A stretch of 33,628 nucleotides of DNA from Chloroflexota bacterium (GTDB lineage Bacteria; Chloroflexota; Chloroflexia; Chloroheliales; Chloroheliaceae). Within the stretch, counting starts at the first letter, position 1. Each line of letters starts with the position of its first letter. Positions 1-7,597 of this stretch are shown here, piece after piece. The stretch spans positions 1 to 33,628 of the forward strand of contig CADDZM010000023.1 in the NCBI GenBank assembly GCA_902812345.1. Direction: 5' to 3'. The translations under genes and the position numbers were made by a program. The notes under the pieces were generated by a model. The model worked only from the letters and a program-made list of their open reading frames with translations. It had not been told where the DNA came from and ran no database searches.

Positions 1-498
1 TATAACGTAGGGGCGTTTCTCGCCTTCCGCGCCCGGATTGACCTTCGGAATCGCGGCGGGCGGGGGTGGCGGCGTGCCCTTTGGCCGGTTTTTAAGCTGT
101 TGCTTTTCCTGCTGCTTGCGCTCCCATTCCCGGTCGCGGGCTTCCTTCTGGTGGGCTGCTTCAACGGAGGCCTGGGCTTTATTCTGGACCTCGGCAAGGG
201 TCCGAATCATTTCACGCCGAAAAATACCCTCCACGTCCCGGCTGCGGCGGGTCCGTTCGTCCAGGGTGCGCCGCTGGCTGTTTTCAATCAGTTTATCTGT
301 CAGGTTGACCCCAATATCGGCCTGTAAGAGTAACCGTTCGAGGCTTTCCCAAAATTCGTCAGTAATATCATCAACTTCAAAGAGCTTGCCGATTTGCCCG
401 AAAATGCCCGCATCGCTGCGGCTCTTTTCCAGGGCTTGCTCTGTCTTTTCCTCAATTACCTCTTCGGCTTCTTTCTTTCGCCGGAAAAACTTAAACAC
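1..498 (-). CDS. ftsY: FtsY, signal recognition particle receptor (partial, N-terminal 166 residues)
   Basis: FtsY is the membrane-associated SRP-receptor GTPase that docks ribosome-SRP complexes at the translocon. The visible part starts with a short basic stretch (MFKFFRRKK), followed by an acidic/charged segment. A helical N domain contains GKLFEVDDITDEFWESLE and LLLQADIGVNLTDKLIE, which is typical of FtsY/Ffh N domains. A Gln/Lys-rich and Pro-rich stretch follows, and the sequence ends in RPYVI, just where the G-domain P-loop should begin outside the window. The start is GTG at 498, with GGAGG about five bases upstream. The reading frame stays open to base 1, so the gene is cut only by the window edge. 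The N-terminal acidic domain is short compared with E. coli FtsY. The G domain is not visible, but the N-domain pattern distinguishes FtsY from Ffh reasonably well. Confidence 0.88.
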   Translation of the reverse strand, partial: MFKFFRRKKEAEEVIEEKTEQALEKSRSDAGIFGQIGKLFEVDDITDEFWESLERLLLQADIGVNLTDKLIENSQRRTLDERTRRSRDVEGIFRREMIRTLAEVQNKAQASVEAAHQKEARDREWERKQQEKQQLKNRPKGTPPPPPAAIPKVNPGAEGEKRPYVI

Positions 499-533
499 AC
501 ATCCTCCAACCGGCCTTAGAATGGCCGTTTCGC

Positions 534-583
534 AAAAACTAACCCTGAGTCCAACCCCAGGAGTACCCTGCACAGGCAGGGTT
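534..583 (-). promoter_or_regulatory. Possible attenuator-like hairpins in the ftsY leader
   Basis: Reading the minus strand toward ftsY, AACCCTGC (583-576) can pair with GCAGGGT (571-565). Alternatively AACCCTG can pair with a second arm CAGGGTT (547-541), which is followed two bases later by five T residues (538-534). The two pairings exclude each other and the second resembles a terminator, 36 bases before the ftsY start. This is seen in the sequence only; no known RNA family was recognised, and it could be chance pairing. Confidence 0.3.
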
Positions 584-693
584 AAGCTGGTAAATATAAT
601 TCAGGCAGTCTATATTTTAACATACTTGTTCGCTTTTCGTAGCCGTTTAACGCCCGAACCTGGCACCGCTAACGTAAAACAAATGCAATTTCG

Positions 694-721
694 TTGAATG
701 TTGAACGTTGAACGTTGGAAC
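694..721. repeat. Heptanucleotide array, TTGAACG type
   Basis: Four consecutive 7-base units: TTGAATG, TTGAACG, TTGAACG and TTGGAAC. It lies in the 500-bp gap between ftsY and the WD40 gene. It is the inverted counterpart of the array at 828-855. Confidence 0.7.
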
Positions 722-827
722 CAAAAGTATACAGCCCTTTTGCCACCTTTTGTTTAGTACTATTTAAGTTGGACAGGGCAAATGCAGAGTAGGGCTACTT
801 TTTGTTTAAGGGAACTTTTTTCTTTCG

Positions 828-855
828 TTTTACGTTTTACGTTCAACGTTTAACG
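828..855. repeat. Heptanucleotide array, TTTTACG/TTTAACG type
   Basis: Four exact 7-base units: TTTTACG, TTTTACG, TTCAACG and TTTAACG. Read on the other strand they resemble the TTGAACG units at 694-721, so the two arrays are in inverse orientation about 106 bases apart. The rest of the 499-1004 gap is AT-rich, with no gene that I can support. Confidence 0.7.
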
Positions 856-1004
856 CTTTTTGTGAATGTGTTAAAATTACGATAATCTATTTTTAACCGT
901 TTTGAAAATAAAAGACTGAATATATTTTCCAGCCCAGGATTCGGACACTTTATTAGCATTAACTAACGGGCCTGTCGGGTCACAAAATTGCGCGGAGAAC
1001 CTGG

Positions 1005-4000
1005 TTGAAACAGATAAAAGAGCCGGAAAGCAGTTCAAATACATCCGTGGCGGGCGACCGTTCCTTAACCCTGCCGGATTATTTAAATCAGGCCCGCCAG
1101 AACCCGGCCAACTACGACCGCCCGGCCTTCGATTGGCTGGCCTTCTTCAAGAAAATTAACGTCCGGCCAAAAGACCTCTTAAAAGCCAGGAAAACCGCGC
1201 CTGAACCGGCCAAAGCAACCCGGTTGGCTTCGGGTCTGACCATTGATAAGACCCTGGAAATCGTGTACGCCCTGGAAACGGCCCTGAATAATTTTAAGCC
1301 GGGCGCGGAGCCGTACCCCTCTCTCAGCCCGGCGGAAATTTGGGTCGGGCAAACCCCGGCGGGCCTGGAAATTACCCTGCCTACCGGTACCGGCGAAATC
1401 AACCGCCAGCGCGAACTAACCCGGCTTCTTTACCTGCTGGTAACAGGGCAGGAACTGGCTGGCATGCACCCGGCCTCTCAGCTAGATACCCTGGCCCTGC
1501 AATACCCGCTCACCGTGAATGTGCTGCGGCAGGGCTGGCAGGACGGCTATAGCTCTACCCGGCAGTTAAGCGGGGCTTTTGGCTGGAGCCTCTTCCGCCG
1601 GGAAAACCTGCCCCTGACCGATGAACAAATTGAAGCGGCCAGGGCCAGCCTGGCCGAGAAACCGAAAAAAGAACCGGCTGTCAGGCAGTTGGAGTTGCCG
1701 CCAGCCGAAATCCAACCGGCCAACCGGAGCGGTTTTCCGGGTGTGCTGGCGCTCGGCAGCCTGTTGATTGGGCTTGTCCTTATCGTGGCTTTCCTGGTCT
1801 TTTCGGCGGCTAATCCGCCCGAAACGGTCCAGAGTAAAGTAACAGTTTCCCCGACCGCTACCATTATGCCTTCGCCGACCGCGCCGACCGGCCTTCAAAA
1901 TACCCGCCAGGCGGACGGCGTTAGCCTGACCCGCCTGAACCCGGCCTATCTAACCCAGAATGAGCAAAAGTATCTCGGCCCGGACTCGCTTGCGCCCGGT
2001 CAGGCCGTCAGGTTGAACAGCCAGCGTAATATGCGGGTGGTGAATGCCCAGTGGTCGCTGGGCCAGAATGTCTACCTGACCTTGCAGGATAGCGGCTGGG
2101 AAGTCTGGGATACCATTAGCGGCTCGCGCATCAGCCGCCGGGAACTGCCCGATGCCGACCAGTACGCCTGGGTTAGCTGGTCGCCGGACGGTGAGAATTT
2201 CGCCGCCGAAGGGCTGGACGGTAAAATGCGGCTTGGCGCCGGGGGGCGGGTGTTAAGGACTTTCCCTTATATAACGGGACTGGGTTATAATCCCGAAAAC
2301 AACCTGTTCCCGTTAAGCTGGTCGCCCGACAGCAGTATATTGATGCTAAGAAATTTCGACTTTTTTACCCAGTTCCAGTTTTGGAGTTTCAAAGGCACTC
2401 CCCAGCAAATTATGGCCCCTGGCAACCAACCGGCGCTTGACTTAAAGGCTGAATTCGGCCAGGAAAACCTTAACCAGGCGGTCTGGAGTTGGTCGGGGGA
2501 TAGCCGTTACATCGCCTTTTATCTTTGCAATGGCTTTAACCTTGTCAATATTTATGACAGCCAGACCCTGCAAAAAGTGGGATCACTTTCGCTTAACTGG
2601 CAATCGATTCCGGCCGGCTCGGCATATGTAGACCAGTACAACAATGTTTCTAACCAGGGCAACTTCGCCTGGTCCCCGGACGGAAAGTACATGGCGCTGC
2701 AACGCTGGGTTAAAGGCGGCGCCGCCAGCGCGGGCGAAAATGGCTACAAGCGTACCCTGACGGTCTGGGAAGTGCCCTCTTTTGCAACCGCCATGGGTAA
2801 TTCTTATCCTTATACGCCAGATACCTTTCAAATTATTAAAGTGGATAACCCTGATTCGGCCAATATGGTCGAGTGGTCGCGGAACGACCGCCTGCTGGTA
2901 GACAGCCGCCAGGTGGAAACGGTCAATAATGGGCCGGTGGTTAAAAGTAATTATTTACAAGTTTACGACCTGGACCCGGAAAGTGGCGGTAGCTTTAACT
3001 GGACCAATACCTTTTCTATCCCCTTGCCGGAATTTCCTTACGATGTTAAAAGCTGGTGGTCGCCGGACGGGCAGCGCTTCCTGGTGAGCGATGACCTGGG
3101 CTACCTGGCGATTTATGAGCTTTCCGGGCAAAAAAATCCAAGCAAAACTTTTAATATCAAAAGGCTATCCAAAACAGTGGACGACCAGGTAGATATGGCA
3201 GTCCCGTCGCCGGACGGCAAGTGGCTGGCAACGTACAGCAAAGCATCCGGCCCGCAGCTTAGAGATTTAAAAACCGGCCAGCTAAATTCAAATTTCTTTT
3301 TTGCTATCAGTAACGGGACGGTCTATTACAAATGGTCGCCCGACAGCCGGCATCTAGCCCTTATTTATAGCCGGTTGGACGGCACCATTTATAACCCGCA
3401 CACTAAAACGGTCGCCCGCATCTGGAAATTTTTTAAGGATAACCCACCCCCGGCACTTTTTAAAGAGTTGTTAATTCCTACAGAGGCCGATTTTATCCCT
3501 AAAGTGGAGTGGAACATCACAAGCGCCGAGCCGGAACTGCTTTTCGAAAAAAACCAGAATAACGTGGGTATTATCCGGGTAAACCAGGCCGCAACTTTAC
3601 CACTTAACCAGAGTGATGCGCCGGTTAGCCCAACTCTGACCGTTACCGCAACCGCGACGCCTGGTTTGAGACCAACACCAACCGTCCAACCTGATGACCT
3701 TGCTATTAGTAACGCGGGTAGCCTTTCGGCTCGTTCCAACAGTCCTAATATCCTGGCCGCTCCCCGGGCCTGGTCGGCGGACTGGTCTTTTCTGGTCGGG
3801 CCAATTGATTATGTCCGCGATTACGGCATTTTGAAACTGGCCCCGGACGGCTCGAAAGACCCGCCCCAGAAGATTTTCTTCCAGCCCAGCACCGAGCAAA
3901 AGCCGGAAAAAGCCAATGTAGTGGCGGTGGCAGTTTCGCCGGATGGCCGGATGGCTGCCCTCGGTTTCGATAACGGGCTAATCCAGCTTTACAACACGGC

Positions 4001-4259
4001 CAACGGCAAACTGTTCCGGGCTTACAACGCTCACCAGGCCGCTGTAACGGTCCTGAGTTTTTCGCCGGACAGCAAGAGCCTGGCTTCCGGCTCAGCGGAC
4101 CATACGGTTAAGGTCTGGGAAACGATTAATTGGAAAAACACGGCAGTTTTGCGAGGCCAGTACAGGCAGATTTCGTTCCTGGAATGGCTCCCTGACAACA
4201 AAACCTTGATTTCAGGCGCTAGCGATGCAAACTCGGCGGTGATGTGGCGGGTCAGCTAA
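1005..4259 (+). CDS. Membrane-anchored WD40-repeat protein with an N-terminal cytoplasmic domain
   Basis: 1084 residues. Residues 1-240 are a soluble, mostly helical domain I do not recognise. One transmembrane helix lies near 246-268, followed by a Thr/Pro/Ser linker (about 270-300). A long array of beta-propeller blades comes next, each marked by W/F-SPDG/D-type turns (for example WSPDGENFAAEG, WSPDGKYMALQ, SPDGKWLATYS). A second Thr/Pro linker (about 867-897) precedes a last group that includes a classical WD40 blade (FSPDSKSLASGSADHTVKVWE). The likely topology is N-terminus inside with the propellers outside. The start is TTG at 1005, with GGAG about eight bases upstream. WD40/TolB-like propellers are generic interaction scaffolds, so no specific function can be assigned. 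The gene stands alone and converges with the phosphatase gene 47 bases downstream. Confidence 0.85.
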   Translation: MKQIKEPESSSNTSVAGDRSLTLPDYLNQARQNPANYDRPAFDWLAFFKKINVRPKDLLKARKTAPEPAKATRLASGLTIDKTLEIVYALETALNNFKPGAEPYPSLSPAEIWVGQTPAGLEITLPTGTGEINRQRELTRLLYLLVTGQELAGMHPASQLDTLALQYPLTVNVLRQGWQDGYSSTRQLSGAFGWSLFRRENLPLTDEQIEAARASLAEKPKKEPAVRQLELPPAEIQPANRSGFPGVLALGSLLIGLVLIVAFLVFSAANPPETVQSKVTVSPTATIMPSPTAPTGLQNTRQADGVSLTRLNPAYLTQNEQKYLGPDSLAPGQAVRLNSQRNMRVVNAQWSLGQNVYLTLQDSGWEVWDTISGSRISRRELPDADQYAWVSWSPDGENFAAEGLDGKMRLGAGGRVLRTFPYITGLGYNPENNLFPLSWSPDSSILMLRNFDFFTQFQFWSFKGTPQQIMAPGNQPALDLKAEFGQENLNQAVWSWSGDSRYIAFYLCNGFNLVNIYDSQTLQKVGSLSLNWQSIPAGSAYVDQYNNVSNQGNFAWSPDGKYMALQRWVKGGAASAGENGYKRTLTVWEVPSFATAMGNSYPYTPDTFQIIKVDNPDSANMVEWSRNDRLLVDSRQVETVNNGPVVKSNYLQVYDLDPESGGSFNWTNTFSIPLPEFPYDVKSWWSPDGQRFLVSDDLGYLAIYELSGQKNPSKTFNIKRLSKTVDDQVDMAVPSPDGKWLATYSKASGPQLRDLKTGQLNSNFFFAISNGTVYYKWSPDSRHLALIYSRLDGTIYNPHTKTVARIWKFFKDNPPPALFKELLIPTEADFIPKVEWNITSAEPELLFEKNQNNVGIIRVNQAATLPLNQSDAPVSPTLTVTATATPGLRPTPTVQPDDLAISNAGSLSARSNSPNILAAPRAWSADWSFLVGPIDYVRDYGILKLAPDGSKDPPQKIFFQPSTEQKPEKANVVAVAVSPDGRMAALGFDNGLIQLYNTANGKLFRAYNAHQAAVTVLSFSPDSKSLASGSADHTVKVWETINWKNTAVLRGQYRQISFLEWLPDNKTLISGASDANSAVMWRVS

Positions 4260-4306
4260 AGTATTAGAGTTATTCTCCTCCCCGGAGTGGTTTACAGGGA
4301 CGGCTA

Positions 4307-5119
4307 TTATTTATTTTCGGGGGGAGCGGGCGGGGCTTTGAGTCCGGCCAGGTGATGGGCATCGTTGGTGGAAAGCAGCCGGAAGAACGGCTCTTTGCCT
4401 TTTAGATTGACCTCGATGACGCTCAGAGCGCAGTTGCCAATTTCCAGGCGGTCAATGTTGGTCTGGCGTTTAACGATAGAGTCTGTCGCATTAAGGGCGT
4501 GCAGAATCATAATTTGAACATTGATTTTGTGGGCGACCACCAGGGCGGTCTTTGGGACAATTTTAGGCTTTTCGGCGGCCTGCTGTTGGTCTTCAGTTTC
4601 GGCTGAGTTAGTCCGGACCACATCGCGGGAGGCGGCCCCAACTTCTTCGACTTCATCGGCATCTTCAACAGGCGGCGGGGGTTCCTCGCTGAGCATGGCT
4701 ATCTCGGTAAAAGCCGCGATAGTCCGCGCTATTACTTCCTGGACCGACTCGCCATCCTCGAACTTGAAAGTGTAGTCGTCTCGGAAACGCTCCTTTTGCT
4801 CTTTGGTCCAGTCCTTGACCATATCTTTACTGAGCAGGCCTTCCATACGGGCGCTAATGCGGGCTTCTTTTATACCTTCAAGCTTTCTTAAAGTGGTTTC
4901 AGGGTCGCGGCCTTGCGCCCGGACAATTGCCGCCGCGGTCTGGTAACAACGATAAATCGGGCTGGTAAAGCAGTAGTCAAAGGGCTGGCCCTTCAAGCGT
5001 TCGCCGATGCGCCCGGCCTGCAACTCGCCCAGCGGCGATAGCGGAACATCGTTCCAGCCTTGATGTCTTTCTTCGGCGTTCCAAATTGACTGTCCGTGCC
5101 TTACCAGAAATAGATACAT
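4307..5119 (-). CDS. Histidine phosphatase (phosphoglycerate mutase-like) superfamily protein
   Basis: The N-terminus MYLFLVRHGQSIWN carries the phospho-acceptor motif RHG (His8). LSPLGELQAGRIGERL and FTSPIYRCYQTA (Arg57) follow, as expected for the branch-1 histidine phosphatase fold. The second core histidine is in VVAHK (His197), where most relatives have S-H-G. An unusual insertion of about 45 residues (roughly 143-190), proline-rich and then strongly acidic, separates the two halves. The 270-residue length is long for a simple CobC/GpmB-like phosphatase because of this insert. GGGAG lies just upstream of the ATG. The substrate cannot be told: it may be a phosphosugar, a nucleotide or a phosphoprotein. 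The Lys after the second His argues against assuming a classical phosphoglycerate mutase. Confidence 0.82.
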   Translation of the reverse strand: MYLFLVRHGQSIWNAEERHQGWNDVPLSPLGELQAGRIGERLKGQPFDYCFTSPIYRCYQTAAAIVRAQGRDPETTLRKLEGIKEARISARMEGLLSKDMVKDWTKEQKERFRDDYTFKFEDGESVQEVIARTIAAFTEIAMLSEEPPPPVEDADEVEEVGAASRDVVRTNSAETEDQQQAAEKPKIVPKTALVVAHKINVQIMILHALNATDSIVKRQTNIDRLEIGNCALSVIEVNLKGKEPFFRLLSTNDAHHLAGLKAPPAPPENK

Positions 5120-5134
5120 GCGTTTCTCCCTTTT

Positions 5135-5158
5135 GTAGTCAGTAGTCAGTGGTCAGTG
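5135..5158. repeat. Heptanucleotide array, GTAGTCA (= TACTGAC complement) type
   Basis: Units GTAGTCA, GTAGTCA and GTGGTCA, then a partial unit. It lies 15 bases upstream of the phosphatase start. The array contains the stop codon (5146-5148) of the broken four-helix-bundle gene. Confidence 0.75.
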
Positions 5159-5562
5159 AATTCAGGTTTATGGCGAAGGTTTTCCTGATTGCTTTTTTGG
5201 TAATTTCTTTTCTTGAAAAAAAAAAGACCTTTTAAAACCCGGCCAGCTTCAGCCGCATGTTCAAGCAGTGTATCAGTTTCCGGCTTGCTACAAAAATTTA
5301 ACCCTCCTGCAATCAGGATATGCGTTTCCAATTCCGTCAAGGAGCCATATGCTATAAACAGAAATCGTAAAAACTCCGCGTCAGAATGCCGTCCTTACCC
5401 TTCGGCAATATTAGCCGGGATTAAAACAGCGGCCCTTCTAAGTTGATTGGGCAGGCCATAAATCTCGCTATTTGGATAATTTTCGGTAATATTGTAGCAA
5501 TTAGTAACTAAATCCATAGCCTTTTGCCAGGCGACCAGGTCTTGATAACTATGCGAACTCAT
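5146..5562 (-). pseudogene. Four-helix-bundle protein (23S rRNA intervening-sequence family) with an in-frame ochre stop
   Basis: Reading from ATG at 5562, the sequence has the hallmarks of the small four-helix-bundle family: YQDLVAWQKAMDLV, then YGLPNQLRRAAVLIPANIAEG, then after one stop codon GRHSDAEFLRFLFIAYGSLTELETHILIA and AAEAGRVLKGL. Both halves are in the same frame, separated only by TAA at 5397-5395 (codon 56). Relatives usually have Gln, His or Tyr at this position of the AEG-x-GR motif, so a single change such as CAA to TAA would explain it. A run of ten A/T bases (5216-5225) follows the last conserved helix, and the C-terminal tail reads into the adjacent heptamer array. Family members bind nucleic acid or are of unknown role. 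I call it a pseudogene unless the stop is a sequencing error. Confidence 0.8.
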
Positions 5563-5602
5563 ATAGCAGTTTCTTTCAACTAAAACTGTCCTAAAGCCCG
5601 AG

Positions 5603-5642
5603 AAAACCTTGTCCTTAACAACTTTGTTAAAAACAAGGTTTT
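5603..5642 (-). terminator. Stem-loop after glyS, possible terminator
   Basis: AAAACCTTGT (5603-5612) is perfectly inverted at 5633-5642. Inside it a second inverted pair, TTAACAA/TTGTTAA, extends the hairpin. It lies between the end of glyS and the start of the broken four-helix gene and probably ends the glyS transcript. The T-run after the stem on the minus strand is short (TTTTCTC). Confidence 0.5.
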
Positions 5643-5647
5643 TCTCT

Positions 5648-5675
5648 TACTGGCTACTGGCTACTGGCTACTATC
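5648..5675. repeat. Heptanucleotide array, TACTGGC type
   Basis: Three exact TACTGGC units and a fourth, TACTATC, in unbroken 7-base register. The array ends one base from the glyS stop codon (5677-5679). Confidence 0.78.
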
Positions 5676-5676
5676 T

Positions 5677-7086
5677 TTACCCATCAAGCCGCTCGGACAT
5701 TACACGAACGAGGTCATCAATCGGGACGCGGACCTGCGACATGCTGTCGCGCTCGCGAATGGTCACAGCATGGTCTTCCAGGCTGTCGAAGTCCACGGTT
5801 ACACAGTAGGGCGTGCCGATTTCGTCCTGGCGGCGGTAGCGTTTGCCGATAGCCTGGGTTTCATCGTACATAGTCATCCAGCGGGGCCGGAGCTTTTTAG
5901 CTATCTCTTTGGAAAGAGTGGAAAGGGCTTCTTTCTTGGAAAGAGGCAGCACCGCGATTTTAATCGGGGCAATGTCCTTGTGGAAGCGCAACACCACTCG
6001 CTTTTCGTTGTTGACGACTTCCTCGTGGTAAGCGTCAATCAGGAAAGTGAGGGCCGTCCGGGTAACACCCGCCGCCGGTTCGATGACGAACGGGACAACC
6101 CGCTCCTTGTTTTCCTCGTCAAAATAGCTCAAATCCTTACCGCTATGTTCGGCGTGCTGGGTCAGGTCGTAATTGGTGCGGTTGGCGATACCCTCCAGTT
6201 CGCCCCAGCCCCAGGGAAAGAGATATTCAACGTCGCTGGTTGCTTTCGAGTAGAAAGAAAGCTCGTCTTTGGTGTGCGGGCGCAGGCGCAACCGCTCCGG
6301 CTGGATACCCAGGTTCAGATACCACTCGTAGCGTTCTTTAACCCAGTAATCGTGCCATTCGTCGTCGGTGCCAGGCTTGACGAAAAATTCCATCTCCATT
6401 TGCTCGAACTCGCGAGTACGAAAGACGAAGTTACCGGGCGTGATTTCGTTGCGGAAGCTCTTGCCAATCTGAGCAATCCCGAAAGGCAATTTGCGGCTGG
6501 TCGAGGTCTGGATGTTGGCGTAGTTTATAAACATACCCTGGGCGGTTTCAGGCCGCAAATATGCTACCGACGAACTGTCCTCGGTAACGCCGACCCGCGT
6601 CTTGAACATCAGGTTGAACTTGCGAGGCTCGCTCAATTCACCACCGCAAGCCGGGCAGACAATCTCGCCTTTAGGGTTGCGTTTGGTCAGGCCGTATTCC
6701 GCTTCGTAGTTACCTTCTTCCAGGTGGTCGAGCCGCCAGCGCCGCTTGCAATTTTTGCAATCAACCAGCGGGTCGGAGAAGTTGGCGACATGACCGCTGG
6801 CGACATAGACTTTCTCAGGGCCGAGGATAGACGCTTCCAGGCCAACCACGTCATCCCGCAGTTGAACCATAGACCGCCACCACAGGTTGCGAACGTTGCG
6901 GAGCAGTTCGACCCCCAGTGGGCCGTAATCGTAGGTGCTGCCAAAGCCGCCGTAAATCTCGGCGGAAGGATAGACAAAGCCGCGCCGCTTACAAAGAGAT
7001 ACGATGGTATCCATAGATACGTCCACAGGTTGTGGCTCGTTAGCCGTACTGTCTGGCACGGGTGTAATTGTGGTATCGCCTGACAT
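5677..7086 (-). CDS. glyS: Glycyl-tRNA synthetase, homodimeric (alpha2) class II type
   Basis: This enzyme charges tRNA-Gly with glycine. The 469-residue product contains IVSLCKRRGFVYPSAEIYGG and GSTYDYGPLG near the N-terminus, both typical of alpha2 GlyRS. Four cysteines (C110, C113, C144, C147) probably bind zinc in the insertion domain. LRPETAQGMFINY follows, then motif 2 (FRNEITPGNFVFRTREFEQ, about 211-229). The C-terminal anticodon-binding domain holds IKIAVLPLSKKE, RYRRQDEIGTPYCVTVD and RDSMSQVRV. The start ATG at 7086 has a strong AAAGGAGGG upstream. The frame is open further upstream, but there it runs through the T-box terminator and is not coding. Expression is predicted to be controlled by the T-box leader in front of it. 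The residue length is normal for the family. Confidence 0.96.
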   Translation of the reverse strand: MSGDTTITPVPDSTANEPQPVDVSMDTIVSLCKRRGFVYPSAEIYGGFGSTYDYGPLGVELLRNVRNLWWRSMVQLRDDVVGLEASILGPEKVYVASGHVANFSDPLVDCKNCKRRWRLDHLEEGNYEAEYGLTKRNPKGEIVCPACGGELSEPRKFNLMFKTRVGVTEDSSSVAYLRPETAQGMFINYANIQTSTSRKLPFGIAQIGKSFRNEITPGNFVFRTREFEQMEMEFFVKPGTDDEWHDYWVKERYEWYLNLGIQPERLRLRPHTKDELSFYSKATSDVEYLFPWGWGELEGIANRTNYDLTQHAEHSGKDLSYFDEENKERVVPFVIEPAAGVTRTALTFLIDAYHEEVVNNEKRVVLRFHKDIAPIKIAVLPLSKKEALSTLSKEIAKKLRPRWMTMYDETQAIGKRYRRQDEIGTPYCVTVDFDSLEDHAVTIRERDSMSQVRVPIDDLVRVMSERLDG

Positions 7087-7140
7087 TTGCGAAACCCTCC
7101 TTTTATTCCAAACTATGCCGGATAGGGGATTTTGGGTATT

Positions 7141-7184
7141 AAAAAACCCTCGCCCGGCCCGAATAAAACGGCCAGGGACGAGGG
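7141..7184 (-). terminator. Intrinsic terminator of the glyS T-box
   Basis: On the minus strand CCCTCG and CCCTGGCC pair with GGCCGGG and CGAGGG across a short AT-rich loop, directly followed by six T residues (7146-7141). It competes with the antiterminator formed by the T-box bulge. Confidence 0.9.
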
Positions 7185-7428
7185 CCAGAGCCATAGGAGG
7201 CTGGCAAATCTCGCGGTTCCACCCTGGTTGACGCCTTGCCTGTAAACCCAGGCTCCAAAGGAACGCCCCCTCTTTAGAAAGAATGGCTCCAGAGTCCCTT
7301 CGATTTAACTTTGTTATCCCTATCCGCGCTCACAGCCCCGGCCCTTGAAAATAGGCCATCGGCGCGGTTTCTCTGGAAAGGAAGAGTTAAATTTACTATT
7401 CTCTTTCAACGCCTGATATTTTGTTGTG
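7141..7428 (-). promoter_or_regulatory. Glycine T-box riboswitch in the glyS leader
   Basis: The minus-strand leader carries the conserved T-box AGGGTGGAACCGCG (7225-7212), whose TGGA bulge fits a tRNA-Gly acceptor end. Stem I is clear. AGAG pairs with CTCT and ATTTAAC with GTTAAAT, and they enclose a specifier loop with AGTA on the 5' side and GAAGGGA on the 3' side (7301-7295). The specifier is GGG or GGA, both glycine codons. Further up stem I there is an AGAGA-containing bulge and paired CGCGC/GCGCG segments. Just after the T-box the strand can form the terminator at 7141-7184 or the antiterminator. Uncharged tRNA-Gly is expected to stabilise the antiterminator and turn glyS on. The 5' boundary is estimated from the promoter. 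Confidence 0.93.
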
Positions 7429-7434
7429 TCATTT

Positions 7435-7443
7435 ATTATAGCA
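7435..7443 (-). promoter_or_regulatory. Extended -10 promoter of the glyS leader
   Basis: TGCTATAAT on the minus strand is a perfect extended -10 element (TGnTATAAT). It would start transcription near 7428, just ahead of stem I of the T-box. No convincing -35 box is seen, which fits an extended -10 promoter. Confidence 0.65.
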
Positions 7444-7470
7444 TTTTCACTTGTAAAAGAAAAGTGGGCG

Positions 7471-7493
7471 GTAGTCAGCAGGGCAGTAGCAGG
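7471..7493. repeat. Degenerate heptanucleotide array (GTAGTCA-like)
   Basis: GTAGTCA, GCAGGGCA and GTAGCAG, with a one-base slip in the register. It lies between the glyS promoter and the end of the dinD-like gene. A tandem copy of AATTATTTACAG lies nearby at 7542-7553 and 7555-7566. Confidence 0.4.
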
Positions 7494-7597
7494 AAAACCA
7501 AAAACAAGAACAGGGTGAAGTTTGGGCGAACCTCCTTTAGTAATTATTTACAGAAATTATTTACAGCCAAAATTAAATTAGCGGCGTTAGCAATCTT

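Noticed and set aside
38-697. 219-residue plus-strand frame
   Set aside because: It is antisense to the ftsY start, which has clear family motifs. The translation is Ser/Arg-rich and resembles nothing.
5770-7083. 437-residue plus-strand frame opposite glyS
   Set aside because: Its length results from the codon bias of glyS. The glyS frame carries all synthetase motifs.
7087-7194. Longer glyS start at 7194
   Set aside because: The added 36 codons read through the T-box terminator and have no ribosome-binding site; ATG 7086 has a strong one.
7300-7320. TAGGGATAACA resembling part of the I-SceI homing endonuclease site
   Set aside because: Only 11 of 18 bases match, and the stretch belongs to stem I of the T-box leader, which explains it.
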